A DNA stretch of 34,191 nt from an uncultured Ruminococcus sp. GTDB taxonomy: Bacteria; Bacillota; Clostridia; Oscillospirales; Ruminococcaceae. A model generated the notes under the pieces. It saw only the letters and a program-made list of their open reading frames with translations, did not search any database and was not told where the DNA came from. The stretch lies in contig CADAEJ010000019.1 in NCBI GenBank assembly GCA_902786965.1, positions 1-34,191 of the forward strand. The letters run 5' to 3'. Position 1 is the stretch's first letter; every line of letters starts with the position of its first letter. Below are positions 1 through 8,042 of this stretch, piece by piece. A program made the translations under genes and the position numbers.

Positions 1-101
1 TGAGAAAGCTGCACGCAGAGCATCCTTCCGAGAAGGTCGGCGAGGAGATCAGAAAGCTGTACAGCTGGAACAACGAAGAGGACAAGTTCATCAACAACTA
101 A
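1..101 (+). CDS. 3' end of an unidentified protein
   Basis: An open frame enters from the left edge and stops with TAA at 99-101. The 32 visible residues are charged and end in SWNNEEDKFINN. No family is recognisable from so short a tail. It is taken as real because the reading frame is open to the edge and a strong intrinsic terminator follows directly downstream. Confidence 0.6.
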   Translation, partial: RKLHAEHPSEKVGEEIRKLYSWNNEEDKFINN

Positions 102-108
102 TAACTGC

Positions 109-141
109 AAAAGGACAGCTCAATACGGGCTGTCCTTTTTT
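109..141 (+). terminator. Intrinsic terminator of the leftmost gene
   Basis: A perfect 10-bp stem (110-119 with 129-138) closes a 9-nt loop and runs into a T tract. It lies just after the stop at 101. Confidence 0.85.
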
Positions 142-151
142 ACAGAATCAA

Positions 152-180
152 AACGGACAGCTCAATGCGAACTGTCCGTT
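152..180. terminator. Second hairpin, near-copy of the first; probable trmB-side terminator
   Basis: A 9-bp stem (152-160 with 172-180) with an 11-nt loop. Its sequence is almost the same as the 110-138 hairpin. It lies 10 nt beyond the trmB stop on the minus strand, but its minus-strand T tract is weak. Confidence 0.5.
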
Positions 181-189
181 AATTTGTAC

Positions 190-858
190 TCAAATCATAT
201 ATGCTTCAAGGCGGTATATCGGCAAGCCCATCTGCGAGAAGCGTGTTTCGTACTCGGTCATTATGTTGCCCTCGAAATCACTGTTGTGCAGGTCGAGGCT
301 CACATTTTTCAGCCCGAAGCCGTTTGCCGTGAACTGCTCGATAGAGAACTCGAAAAAGTGCATATTGTCCGTTTTCTGATGTATCTCGCCGCCTTGCTTC
401 AGCAGCTTTTTGTAGATCTCAAGAAAACCTTTGTGAGTCAGTCTGTGCGATGCGTAGGTGTTTTTCGGGAACGGACAGCTGAAATTCAGATAGATGAGCC
501 CTATCGACTTCTCGGGGATAAAGCAGTCAAGGTACTCGGCGTTGCCGCGCATAAAGTACAGGTTTTCCACGCCCTGCTCAATAGCGCTCTCCGCCGCATC
601 AACAATGACGTTGCTCGATTTCTCCACCGCAAGCACATTCACATCGGGGTGCGTTTTTGCAAACTCGATAGCGAACTGCCCCTTTCCGCAGCCTATCTCA
701 AGTATCACAGGGTTTGAGTTGCCAAACAGTGCCGCGTAGTCGATAAGCGCCTTTTCGCTCTTGTCCTGAAAATTCTTCTGATCTCTGTCCATGTATATTA
801 TCCTGTCGCCGCAGCCCTCAAGCCGCGAATCAAGATTGCGTTTTCTCCTCATTCTCAT
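190..858 (-). CDS. trmB: tRNA (guanosine(46)-N7)-methyltransferase TrmB
   Basis: A SAM-dependent enzyme that methylates N7 of G46 in the tRNA variable loop, acting in the cytosol. The 222-residue length fits the family. Visible are the MRxR start typical of TrmB, the SAM-binding IGCGKG (55-60), the acidic end of motif II near AVEK (77-80), and the family block NFSCPFPK (125-132) followed by HRLTH. In most TrmB proteins that block reads NFxDPWPK, so the usual Asp is Cys128 here. The start overlaps the end of the upstream membrane-protein gene by 29 bp. It is the last gene of the galK operon. The family call is firm; activity with the Cys variant is an inference. Confidence 0.9.
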   Translation of the reverse strand: MRMRRKRNLDSRLEGCGDRIIYMDRDQKNFQDKSEKALIDYAALFGNSNPVILEIGCGKGQFAIEFAKTHPDVNVLAVEKSSNVIVDAAESAIEQGVENLYFMRGNAEYLDCFIPEKSIGLIYLNFSCPFPKNTYASHRLTHKGFLEIYKKLLKQGGEIHQKTDNMHFFEFSIEQFTANGFGLKNVSLDLHNSDFEGNIMTEYETRFSQMGLPIYRLEAYMI

Positions 859-1423
859 CAGCTATTGCTCCTCCTTCGACCTTTTTCAATATAAGCTTTT
901 TGAGCAGTATCACCGCATCAAACATAATAAGCATCAGCACCGCAACGATCATCGTCACAATGCAAAGCGGTGCGTAGTCGGGCACTATCTTTTCGATGTT
1001 TTGCCAAAGCGGATAGGACTTTCCGTCGATCCTTTCGTATTTTAAGTCCGTTGGTGTGTCTTTGCTCCGATAGATCGCAACAGGGGAGTATATCCTGCAT
1101 ATCCACGGCAGTTTTGCATCGCTTGCTCTGATAACGAACTCACCGCTTGAAAACAGCTGGGTTTCGTGGAAAAACAAGTGGTCAGAATCCCACTTTTCGT
1201 AAGTGATCGAGCCAAGGATCGTGCCGTTGTGTACATTGTATTCCGAGCGCTTTGAATCTATCGCCTTCTGATCGACCTCAAACAGCACGAACGATACAGC
1301 CGCCGCCACAATAAGCACGATGTTTACCAGTCTTATCCGATGTTTATGCGAACCTTTTATGTATCTCACTGCGTGATATATCGTAAAAGCCGCCAACAGT
1401 ACCCCTATAACGATCATCAGCAT
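830..1423 (-). CDS. Hypothetical membrane protein with three predicted transmembrane segments
   Basis: Family not recognised. The 197-residue protein has hydrophobic segments at about 2-20, 31-49 and 150-174. A soluble stretch of about 100 residues lies between the second and third, and the C-terminus is charged (Lys then Glu rich). A GGGGTGA ribosome site lies 5 nt before the ATG. It starts 12 nt after the stop of the preceding gene and overlaps trmB by 29 bp, so all four genes from galK onward are probably co-translated. No catalytic motif is visible. Confidence 0.75.
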   Translation of the reverse strand: MLMIVIGVLLAAFTIYHAVRYIKGSHKHRIRLVNIVLIVAAAVSFVLFEVDQKAIDSKRSEYNVHNGTILGSITYEKWDSDHLFFHETQLFSSGEFVIRASDAKLPWICRIYSPVAIYRSKDTPTDLKYERIDGKSYPLWQNIEKIVPDYAPLCIVTMIVAVLMLIMFDAVILLKKLILKKVEGGAIADENEEKTQS

Positions 1424-1435
1424 TTTATCACCCCG

Positions 1436-1960
1436 TTATTTCAGTTCGTGTTCAAACCAGTCATGATCTGCGGTGACTTTCAGCCACTGCGTGCACGACC
1501 CCGTGAGCGGATTCTCATAGGGGTAAACGTTCAGCATCACCTCGGGCTCGCCGTCACCCGAATAGTGCGGCGTTACCTTAAAACGGATATCCTTGCTGAT
1601 TATGCTTGAAAGCGCCTCTTCCATAGTCTGATTTTCGCCTACCCTCTGCGATGCATCGGGAATATGTATGTGAGGAAACTTTGCCTGGTAGATGCGCTTG
1701 CCGTCCTTCTTCGCGGTCAGCGGCATATCGACCTTGTGAACGACCGTCTTTCCGCGGCGGTTCTCTATCCATTCAAAGTCGGTGAGCGTCACCGCGCCGC
1801 TGTCGATAGCTTCGCCCGAGAATGATACGCACAAGCCCTTTTGTGATGCTTTTCCATCACTTGTCACCGAGAACGAAAAGCGCAGCGAATCTATAAGCAC
1901 CTTGCCGCAAGCCGCAAAAGCAAGCTTTACGGGAAGCTCCCTTGCTTTGAAAAGCTTCAT
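1436..1960 (-). CDS. Hypothetical protein coupled to galK
   Basis: Function unknown. The 174-residue protein has no signal peptide and no clear membrane segment. It shows alternating beta-rich stretches, and its Trp and His residues cluster at the C-terminus (QWLKVTADHDWFEH). Its ATG overlaps the galK stop codon as ATGA, so translation should be coupled to galactokinase. It has codon use like its neighbours. A role linked to galactose use is possible from position only. Confidence 0.75.
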   Translation of the reverse strand: MKLFKARELPVKLAFAACGKVLIDSLRFSFSVTSDGKASQKGLCVSFSGEAIDSGAVTLTDFEWIENRRGKTVVHKVDMPLTAKKDGKRIYQAKFPHIHIPDASQRVGENQTMEEALSSIISKDIRFKVTPHYSGDGEPEVMLNVYPYENPLTGSCTQWLKVTADHDWFEHELK

Positions 1961-3210
1961 AAGATCTGTTCACCCCCAAGGTCGATCTCTGCACCGCCGA
2001 CAGCGCGTATGCCTAATTCATAACAGCAGTCGTCGCCGAACAGCTTTGTCATTTCCGCTTTGAACCCGTCAAGCAGCTCAAACGGCACATATGCCTGTAT
2101 CGTGCCTGCAAAACCGCCCCCGTGGACTCTGTACGCGCCTTTGCCGCCAAGAACTTTCCCCGCCGCGTAAAGTGCGACTGACAGCCCTTGGTTCTGTGGC
2201 TGCGAGCAAGGGAAGATGTTCTGCAAAAGGCTAAGTGACGATTGCCCCGACTCTCTGACTATTCGCAGAAAGCCTTCAAGATCGTCTTTTTCTATCGCGC
2301 AGGCCATCTGCCGTACGCGCTCGTTTTCGTCAAAGAAATGCAGCGCACGCAGGTAAGCCCTGTCACCGCATTTGCTGCGGACAAAAGCTGCGTTATCCGC
2401 AAGCTGCTCACGGCTTATCTCACGCAGAACGCTCTTGCCAAACACCTGTGCGACCGATCTCATCTCCGCAGGGATAGCCGCGTAATCGGGCGTAAGATCG
2501 GCATGGCTGCCTTTTGTGTCAACAATGCAAAGCGCGTATCCGTGAACTGCAGGGTCAAATCTCAGCGGTGTGACGATCGGCGAGCCTGCGTTTTCAAAGT
2601 CGATCGCTATAAATCCTCCCACCGAGCAAGCCATCTGATCCATAAGCCCCGAGGGCTTGCCAAAGTACGCATTTTCAGCATATTGACTTATCTTGGCTAT
2701 CTCGATATCGTCAGGGCAGCCGCCGTACAGCCCTGCGAGAATGTCGCCTATAAGCACCTCGAACGCCGCCGATGATGAAAGCCCCGAGCCTGAAAGCACG
2801 CTTGATACGCTGTATGCCTTGAAGCCGCCGATCTTGCAGCCGCGCTGCGCAAGTCCCGCACATACGCCCCTTATCAGCGCCGCAGATGTTCCGATCTCGT
2901 CCTGCCTTACCTCAAGCTCGCGCGTATCTATCTTCACATCACCGTATCCCATCGAGTGAAATGTGATCATCCCGTCATCAGTCGGTACGACCGCCGCGAT
3001 ACAGTCGAGGCTCACACCTGCCGCAAGCACACAGCCGTTATTGTGGTCGGTGTGGTTGCCGCAAACCTCCGTTCTGCCCGATGCCGAGAAAAATCTCTGC
3101 GGCTTCTCACCAAAGGTCTGCTCAAAGCCGCCGATCAGCGCGCGGTATCTTGTTTTTTGAGAGTCTATTGCTTTATCACCGTAAACACGGCTCAAATCAT
3201 ACTTGTCCAT
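1957..3210 (-). CDS. galK: Galactokinase family GHMP kinase
   Basis: Phosphorylates galactose to galactose-1-phosphate with ATP, the first step of the Leloir pathway. The protein is 417 residues, close to the family norm. The galactokinase signature is present in variant form, GRTEVCGNHTDHNNG (45-59). The GHMP ATP-binding loop is GSGLSSSAA (141-149), the catalytic Asp lies in GLMDQ (D191), and the C-terminal glycine motif is GGGFAGT. The start chosen is the ATG at 3210, 7 nt after AAGGAGA; an in-frame GTG at 3228 lies upstream of that site and is unlikely. No other Leloir genes are in view. Because the signature departs from the usual GRVNLIGEHTDY form, a related sugar is possible as substrate. 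Confidence 0.9.
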   Translation of the reverse strand: MDKYDLSRVYGDKAIDSQKTRYRALIGGFEQTFGEKPQRFFSASGRTEVCGNHTDHNNGCVLAAGVSLDCIAAVVPTDDGMITFHSMGYGDVKIDTRELEVRQDEIGTSAALIRGVCAGLAQRGCKIGGFKAYSVSSVLSGSGLSSSAAFEVLIGDILAGLYGGCPDDIEIAKISQYAENAYFGKPSGLMDQMACSVGGFIAIDFENAGSPIVTPLRFDPAVHGYALCIVDTKGSHADLTPDYAAIPAEMRSVAQVFGKSVLREISREQLADNAAFVRSKCGDRAYLRALHFFDENERVRQMACAIEKDDLEGFLRIVRESGQSSLSLLQNIFPCSQPQNQGLSVALYAAGKVLGGKGAYRVHGGGFAGTIQAYVPFELLDGFKAEMTKLFGDDCCYELGIRAVGGAEIDLGGEQIL

Positions 3211-3238
3211 AGCCGATCTCCTTTGCACATATATAATT

Positions 3239-3267
3239 ATTATACCACATATGCGCGCACAATAAAA
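3239..3267 (-). promoter_or_regulatory. Promoter of the galK operon
   Basis: On the minus strand an extended -10 reads TGGTATAAT (-10 at 3239-3244). The -35 match (TTTTAT, 17-bp spacing) is weak. It sits 29 nt before the galK ATG. Confidence 0.65.
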
Positions 3268-3302
3268 GCATTTTTTGTTAATTCACAGCTGTTAATTTAC
3301 TG

Positions 3303-3331
3303 TTGCAATTTTCGGGGAAGTGTGATATACT
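3303..3331 (+). promoter_or_regulatory. Promoter of the iorAB-paaK-ACT operon
   Basis: TTGCAA (3303-3308), a 17-bp spacer and TGATATACT (-10 at 3326-3331). A leader of about 85 nt to the iorA ATG contains short GC-rich hairpins (for example CGCC 3382-3385 with GGCG 3399-3402). No known riboswitch class was recognised in it. Confidence 0.75.
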
Positions 3332-3424
3332 GTTTATAGATATCGGCAAATGCGCCGTATACCGTGTAAAAAGAAATCTATCGCCTTGTAGGGTAATGGG
3401 CGAATGAAAGGAAAGATACATATT

Positions 3425-5152
3425 ATGAAAAAACTTATGCTTGGAAACGAAGCGGTAGCAAGAGGTCTTTACGAGGCAGGCTGCCGTATCGCGTCAGCGT
3501 ACCCCGGCACTCCCTCGACGGAGATAACCGAGACACTGGCAAAGTATGACGAGGTCTATGCAGAGTGGGCACCAAACGAAAAGGTCGCTATGGAGGTCGC
3601 GCTCGGCGCATCTATCGCGGGCGCAAGAAGCTTTTGTGCTATGAAGCACGTCGGGCTCAACGTTGCTGCCGACCCGCTTTACACCGCAGGCTATACGGGT
3701 GTTACAGGCGGTATGGTAGTCGCAGTTGCAGACGACCCGGGAATGCATTCCTCGCAGAACGAGCAGGATTCAAGACATCACGCTATAGCATCAAAGGTGC
3801 TTATGGTCGAGCCTTCGGACTCTGCGGAGTGCAAGGAGTTCGCAATAAAGGCTTACGAGCTTTCCGAGAAATTTGACTGCCCCGTGATACTCAGACTTTC
3901 AACAAGAGTTTCACATTCACAGTCTGCTGTTGAGCTTTGCGACAGAGTGGAAAAGGATCTTATCCCGTACGAAAAGAACATCGACAAGTACGTTATGATG
4001 CCTGCAAAGGCTATCAAGCGTCACCCGATTGTTGAGGACAAGCTCAAGGCTGCTGCCGAGTTTGCTGAAAGCAGCGAGCTTAACAGAGTCGAGATGGGCG
4101 ATACAAAGATAGGCGTTATCACCGCAGGCATCTGCTACGAGTACGCAAAGCAGGCACTTGGCGACAAGGCAAGCTTTTTGAAGCTGGGTATGATAAACCC
4201 GATGCCTACAAAGCTTATCAGGGACTTTGCCGCAAAGTGCGATAAGGTCTACGTTATCGAGGAGCTTGACGGCATCATCGAGAGCCACTGCAGAAACATC
4301 GGCGTTGACGTAGTCGGCAAGGAGCTTTTCGGCTACATCGGCGAGATCTCGCAGACTATCGTTTCCGAGAAGATACTCGGCACAAAGCCCGAGTTCGATA
4401 CCTTCGCAGAGAACGTTCCCGTAAGACCGCCTGTAATGTGCGCAGGCTGCCCGCACAGAGGACTTTTCTACTGCCTCAAAAAGCTTGGCGTTACCGTTTC
4501 GGGCGACATCGGCTGCTATACGCTTGGCGCAACAGCACCGCTGAACGCTATGGATTCAACGATATGTATGGGCGCTTCTATCTCGGCGCTGCACGGCTTC
4601 AATAAGGCTCTTGGCGAAAAGGCTGAGAAGAACTCCGTGGCTGTTATCGGTGATTCGACCTTTATGCACAGCGGTATGACAAGCCTTGTGAACGTTGCAT
4701 ACAACGCTACAAATTCAACTGTTATAATCCTTGACAACTCTATCACAGGTATGACAGGACATCAGCAGAACCCGACTACGGGCAAGAACCTTAAAGGTGA
4801 CCCTGCTGCTGCGGTAAATCTTGTTGACCTTTGCCACGCTATCGGTATAAAGAGCGTGAGAGTCGTTGACCCTTACCATATGGCTGAAACGGAAGCTGTT
4901 ATAAAGGAAGAGCTTGCAAAGGACGAGCCGAGCGTAATAATCTCACGCAGACCCTGTGCACTGCTGAAATATGTAAAGCACAACCCGCCGCTTAAAGTTG
5001 ACAGCAGCAAGTGCGTTGGCTGCAAGCAATGCCTCAAGATAGGCTGTCCTGCGATCTCTATGCACGACGGAAAATCTGTTATCGACCATACGCAGTGCGT
5101 AGGCTGCGGCATCTGCACAGAAATGTGCAAGCTTGGTGCTATCGTAAAGTAA
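3425..5152 (+). CDS. iorA: Indolepyruvate ferredoxin oxidoreductase, alpha subunit
   Basis: Oxidatively decarboxylates aryl 2-oxoacids such as indolepyruvate and phenylpyruvate to aryl-acetyl-CoA, reducing ferredoxin. The protein is 575 residues and shows the IorA layout. The N-terminal pyrimidine-binding half has AYPGTPSTE. The TPP-binding half has GDIGCYTLG and GDSTFxHSG from about 409. The C-terminal ferredoxin domain has CxxCxxCxxxxCP (C530, C533, C536, C541) and a second CxxCxxCxxxC (C558, C561, C564, C568). The start is set at MKKLMLGNEA, the usual family N-terminus. A longer in-frame form from 3404 exists but has a poorer ribosome site. First gene of the operon with iorB, paaK and an ACT protein. 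Confidence 0.95.
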   Translation: MKKLMLGNEAVARGLYEAGCRIASAYPGTPSTEITETLAKYDEVYAEWAPNEKVAMEVALGASIAGARSFCAMKHVGLNVAADPLYTAGYTGVTGGMVVAVADDPGMHSSQNEQDSRHHAIASKVLMVEPSDSAECKEFAIKAYELSEKFDCPVILRLSTRVSHSQSAVELCDRVEKDLIPYEKNIDKYVMMPAKAIKRHPIVEDKLKAAAEFAESSELNRVEMGDTKIGVITAGICYEYAKQALGDKASFLKLGMINPMPTKLIRDFAAKCDKVYVIEELDGIIESHCRNIGVDVVGKELFGYIGEISQTIVSEKILGTKPEFDTFAENVPVRPPVMCAGCPHRGLFYCLKKLGVTVSGDIGCYTLGATAPLNAMDSTICMGASISALHGFNKALGEKAEKNSVAVIGDSTFMHSGMTSLVNVAYNATNSTVIILDNSITGMTGHQQNPTTGKNLKGDPAAAVNLVDLCHAIGIKSVRVVDPYHMAETEAVIKEELAKDEPSVIISRRPCALLKYVKHNPPLKVDSSKCVGCKQCLKIGCPAISMHDGKSVIDHTQCVGCGICTEMCKLGAIVK

Positions 5153-5177
5153 TTCATACCGAAAGGAATGTGCATAA

Positions 5178-5750
5178 ATGGAAACAAAATCAATAATGAT
5201 AGTGGGCGTGGGCGGACAAGGCTCACTGCTCGCATCAAGACTTATAGGAAACGTTCTGCTTCAGCAGGGCTTTGACGTAAAGGTGTCAGAGGTACACGGC
5301 ATGAGCCAGAGAGGCGGCTCGGTAGTTACCTATGTTAAGTACGGCGACAAGGTGTATTCGCCTGTTGTTGAAAAGGGTGAGGCTGATATCATCATCAGCT
5401 TTGAAACGCTCGAAGCTGCAAGGTATGTGCCATACCTCAAAAAAGGCGGTCATATCGTGCTTTCAACACAGCAGATAGACCCTATGCCCGTAATAAACGG
5501 TGCTGCGACATATCCCGAGAATATAGTTGAGAAGCTCAAGGCTATGGGCATCGACGTTATCGCCGTTGACGCTCTTAAAATAGCAGAGGAGTGCGGCAAC
5601 GCAAAGGCATCAAATGTCGTGCTTATGGGCGTTGTATCGACTAAAATGCCTTTTGACGAGGCTTGCTGGAACAAGGCAGTCGAGGAGTGTGTGCCCGCAA
5701 AGTTCCTTGACCTTAACAAAAAAGCATTCGCAATGGGCAGACAGGCATAA
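5178..5750 (+). CDS. iorB: Indolepyruvate ferredoxin oxidoreductase, beta subunit
   Basis: The gamma-type, CoA-handling subunit that pairs with IorA. The 190-residue protein has the nucleotide-binding-like VGVGGQGSLLASRL near the N-terminus and the family block EVHGMSQRGGSV. It begins 25 nt after iorA, behind AAAGGA. With IorA it makes a complete two-subunit enzyme, so electrons from aryl 2-oxoacids would pass to ferredoxin, perhaps the one encoded at 7660. Confidence 0.95.
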   Translation: METKSIMIVGVGGQGSLLASRLIGNVLLQQGFDVKVSEVHGMSQRGGSVVTYVKYGDKVYSPVVEKGEADIIISFETLEAARYVPYLKKGGHIVLSTQQIDPMPVINGAATYPENIVEKLKAMGIDVIAVDALKIAEECGNAKASNVVLMGVVSTKMPFDEACWNKAVEECVPAKFLDLNKKAFAMGRQA

Positions 5751-5765
5751 ATCGGAGGAACGTGT

Positions 5766-7076
5766 ATGGGAAAGTATTGGAATGAATCAATGGAGTGCGC
5801 AACGCTTGATGAAATGCGCGCCCTGCAAAGCTTCAGACTGCAAAAGACAGTAAAAAGAGTGTATGCAAATGTCCCTTATTACAGAGATATGATGGACAAA
5901 GCAGGCGTTAAGCCCGAGGATATCAGGAGTGTTGACGATCTGCACCTGCTGCCGTTCACCTGCAAGCAGGACCTGCGCGACACATACCCATATGGGCTGT
6001 TTGCCGCACCGATGGAGGACGTTGTAAGACTGCACGCATCATCGGGTACAACAGGCAAGCAGATAGTTGTCGGCTATACCAGAAAAGACCTTGATATGTG
6101 GAGCGACTGCGTTGCAAGAGCGCTCACAGCCGCAGGCGCTACAAAGTCCGATTTTATGCACGTTTCATACGGCTACGGACTTTTCACAGGCGGACTTGGT
6201 CTGCACGACGGCGCAACAAAGGTCGGTATGACCACTATCCCCGTATCATCGGGCAATACCAAAAGACAGATAACCATTCTTAAAGACTTCGGCTCGACTT
6301 TCATCTGCTGTACACCGTCATATGCGCTGTACCTTGCCGAAACTATGAAGGAAATGGGCATCAGCAAGAGCGATATCAAGCTCAAAGCGGGCATCTTCGG
6401 CGCAGAGGCTTGGACAGAGCAGATGCGTAAGGAGATAGAGGATAAGCTCGGCTGCAAGGCTATGGATATCTACGGTCTTACCGAGATCACAGGTCCGGGT
6501 GTTGCGTTTGAGTGCGAGTGCCAGGACGGTATGCATATCAACGAGGATAACTTTATCCCCGAGATAATAGACCCCGATACCGGCGAGGTACTCCCCGAGG
6601 GCACAGAGGGCGAGCTTGTGTTCACCTGCATCAATAAAGAGGCTTTCCCGATACTTCGCTATCGTACAAAGGATATCTGCGTGCTTGAAAGAAGCAAGTG
6701 CAAGTGCGGCAGAACACTTATCAAAATGCGCAAGCCAAGAGGAAGAACAGACGATATGCTCATCATACGCGGCGTAAATGTCTTCCCGTCACAGATAGAG
6801 TCGGTGCTGCTCTCGCTTGGCGATACCTCACCGTACTATCAGATAGTTGTCGACAGAAAGAACAATACTGATACCTTCGAGATACAGGTCGAGCTTGCAG
6901 AGCATATGCTTTCAGATACCATCAAGACCATCGAGGATATGGAGGCAAAGATAACCGAGGCTGTTCATTCAACACTCGGCATACAGGCAAAGATACGCCT
7001 TGTTGAGCCAAAGTCGCTTCCGCGCTCGGAGGGCAAGGCTGTAAGGGTCATCGACCGCAGAAAGCTCGTAGATTAA
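5766..7076 (+). CDS. paaK: Phenylacetate-CoA ligase family enzyme
   Basis: An AMP-forming acyl-CoA synthetase of the PaaK family. It interconverts arylacetates and arylacetyl-CoA. The 436-residue protein has the phosphate loop SSGTTG (92-97), GAEAWTEQMR, YGLTE from 236, and the C-terminal LPRSEGKAVRV with the lysine usual in this family. GGAGG lies 7 nt before the ATG. Directly after iorAB the likely flux is aryl-CoA to free arylacetate with recovery of ATP, as proposed for ior-paaK clusters in anaerobes. The enzyme could also run towards CoA thioester formation; the sequence does not decide direction. Confidence 0.93.
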   Translation: MGKYWNESMECATLDEMRALQSFRLQKTVKRVYANVPYYRDMMDKAGVKPEDIRSVDDLHLLPFTCKQDLRDTYPYGLFAAPMEDVVRLHASSGTTGKQIVVGYTRKDLDMWSDCVARALTAAGATKSDFMHVSYGYGLFTGGLGLHDGATKVGMTTIPVSSGNTKRQITILKDFGSTFICCTPSYALYLAETMKEMGISKSDIKLKAGIFGAEAWTEQMRKEIEDKLGCKAMDIYGLTEITGPGVAFECECQDGMHINEDNFIPEIIDPDTGEVLPEGTEGELVFTCINKEAFPILRYRTKDICVLERSKCKCGRTLIKMRKPRGRTDDMLIIRGVNVFPSQIESVLLSLGDTSPYYQIVVDRKNNTDTFEIQVELAEHMLSDTIKTIEDMEAKITEAVHSTLGIQAKIRLVEPKSLPRSEGKAVRVIDRRKLVD

Positions 7077-7116
7077 AAAACTATACTATAATAAACATAA
7101 AAGGGAGGTCATTATT

Positions 7117-7545
7117 ATGACAGTAAAACAGCTGTCCGTTTTCGTTGAAAACAGACCCGGAAGACTCAGCGCGATAACCAAGCTGCTTGGCGACGCAAAT
7201 ATCAATATCCGCGCAATGTCTATCGCAGATACCAAGGATTTCGGTATCCTGCGCCTTATCGTAGACGATGCCGAAAAGGCTCTGAAAGTCCTCAAGGACG
7301 AGGGCTGCTCGGTAACTATAACGAACGTGCTCGTTCTGCGCATCACAGACAGACCCGGAAGCCTTGCACAGGCTATGAACGCTCTTTATAAGGATAACAT
7401 CAGCGTAGAGTATATGTACGCCGCATTCATCAATACCGAGAGCAATACCGCCTGCCTCGTTCTGCGCGTTGACGATAACGATAAGGCTACCGTTGCACTT
7501 TATGACAGCGGCTATAAGCTTTTGTCACAAAACGAGCTTGGCTGA
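7117..7545 (+). CDS. Tandem ACT-domain protein
   Basis: A 142-residue protein made of two ACT domains (about 1-68 and 69-142). Each begins with the beta strand and turn typical of the fold (VENRPGRL and ITDRPGSL). ACT domains bind small ligands, most often amino acids. The gene follows paaK by 40 nt behind AGGGAGG. Proteins of this type are often found beside ior/paaK genes. A regulatory role in sensing an aromatic amino acid is plausible but is inferred from context. Confidence 0.88.
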   Translation: MTVKQLSVFVENRPGRLSAITKLLGDANINIRAMSIADTKDFGILRLIVDDAEKALKVLKDEGCSVTITNVLVLRITDRPGSLAQAMNALYKDNISVEYMYAAFINTESNTACLVLRVDDNDKATVALYDSGYKLLSQNELG

Positions 7546-7578
7546 TTTATGAAATTTATATGAAAGTATAAAAAGTAC

Positions 7579-7606
7579 TTGATTTTTTTCGCAAATGTGT
7601 TATTAT
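7579..7606 (+). promoter_or_regulatory. Promoter of the ferredoxin gene
   Basis: TTGATT (7579-7584), a 16-bp spacer and TATTAT (7601-7606). It lies 54 nt before the ferredoxin ATG, so the ferredoxin can be transcribed independently of the ior operon. There is no terminator between the two. Confidence 0.65.
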
Positions 7607-7659
7607 ATATAGTAGGCATGGTAGAGGTCGTGCCAAAGACTATCAAGGAGGTTATCACT

Positions 7660-7830
7660 ATGGCTTATAAGATTAGCGATGATTGCATCGGATGCGGCGC
7701 TTGCGTAGACGGCTGCCCTGTTGGTGCTATTTCTATGGACGGAGATAAGGCAAAGATTGACGCTGATGCTTGCATCGATTGCGGTGCTTGCAACGGTACT
7801 TGCCCTGTAGGAGCTCCTACACAGGAATAA
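7660..7830 (+). CDS. 2[4Fe-4S] clostridial-type ferredoxin
   Basis: A 56-residue low-potential electron carrier with two CxxCxxCxxxCP motifs (CIGCGACVDGCP and CIDCGACNGTCP), each ligating one 4Fe-4S cluster. The ATG at 7660 is preceded by AAGGAGG at good spacing. The longer open frame upstream runs through the promoter and is not used. It is a natural electron acceptor for the IorAB enzyme encoded upstream, though it probably also serves other oxidoreductases. Confidence 0.96.
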   Translation: MAYKISDDCIGCGACVDGCPVGAISMDGDKAKIDADACIDCGACNGTCPVGAPTQE

Positions 7831-7849
7831 TTTTTACTTAATAAGAAAG

Positions 7850-7888
7850 CATCTGTTTGCAGAGCGTTCTGCGGGCAGATGTTTTTTT
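7850..7888 (+). terminator. Terminator after the ferredoxin gene
   Basis: CATCTG (7850-7855) pairs with CAGATG (7876-7881), an inner GCAGA/TCTGC stem is present, and a T7 tract follows. Confidence 0.85.
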
Positions 7889-7940
7889 GTTGTGCAAAAT
7901 GCACAAAATCGAAAATGTTTCTTGTGCTATTTTAGGATGA

Positions 7941-7967
7941 TTACAGAATTATTACAAGCTGGTTACA
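7941..7967 (+). promoter_or_regulatory. Triple TTACA repeat, candidate OmpR/PhoB-type operator
   Basis: TTACA occurs at 7941, 7952 and 7963, spaced exactly 11 bp apart, ending 7 bp before the -35 box of the next gene. Direct repeats at helical spacing are the usual target of OmpR/PhoB-family regulators. One such regulator is encoded about 1.1 kb downstream. Confidence 0.5.
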
Positions 7968-7974
7968 AAAAAGA

Positions 7975-8003
7975 TTGACACCTATATGTTGTTGTGGTAT
8001 ACT
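7975..8003 (+). promoter_or_regulatory. Consensus promoter of the transglutaminase-like gene
   Basis: TTGACA (7975-7980), a 17-bp spacer ending in TGG, and TATACT (7998-8003). Confidence 0.88.
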
Positions 8004-8042
8004 AGCATTTGGGGAAATATAGTATTAAGGAGTAAAACTACA

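Noticed and set aside
3332-3424. Riboswitch before iorA
   Set aside because: Only short GC hairpins are present. No conserved core of a known class (T-box, TPP, c-di-GMP, SAM) could be found.
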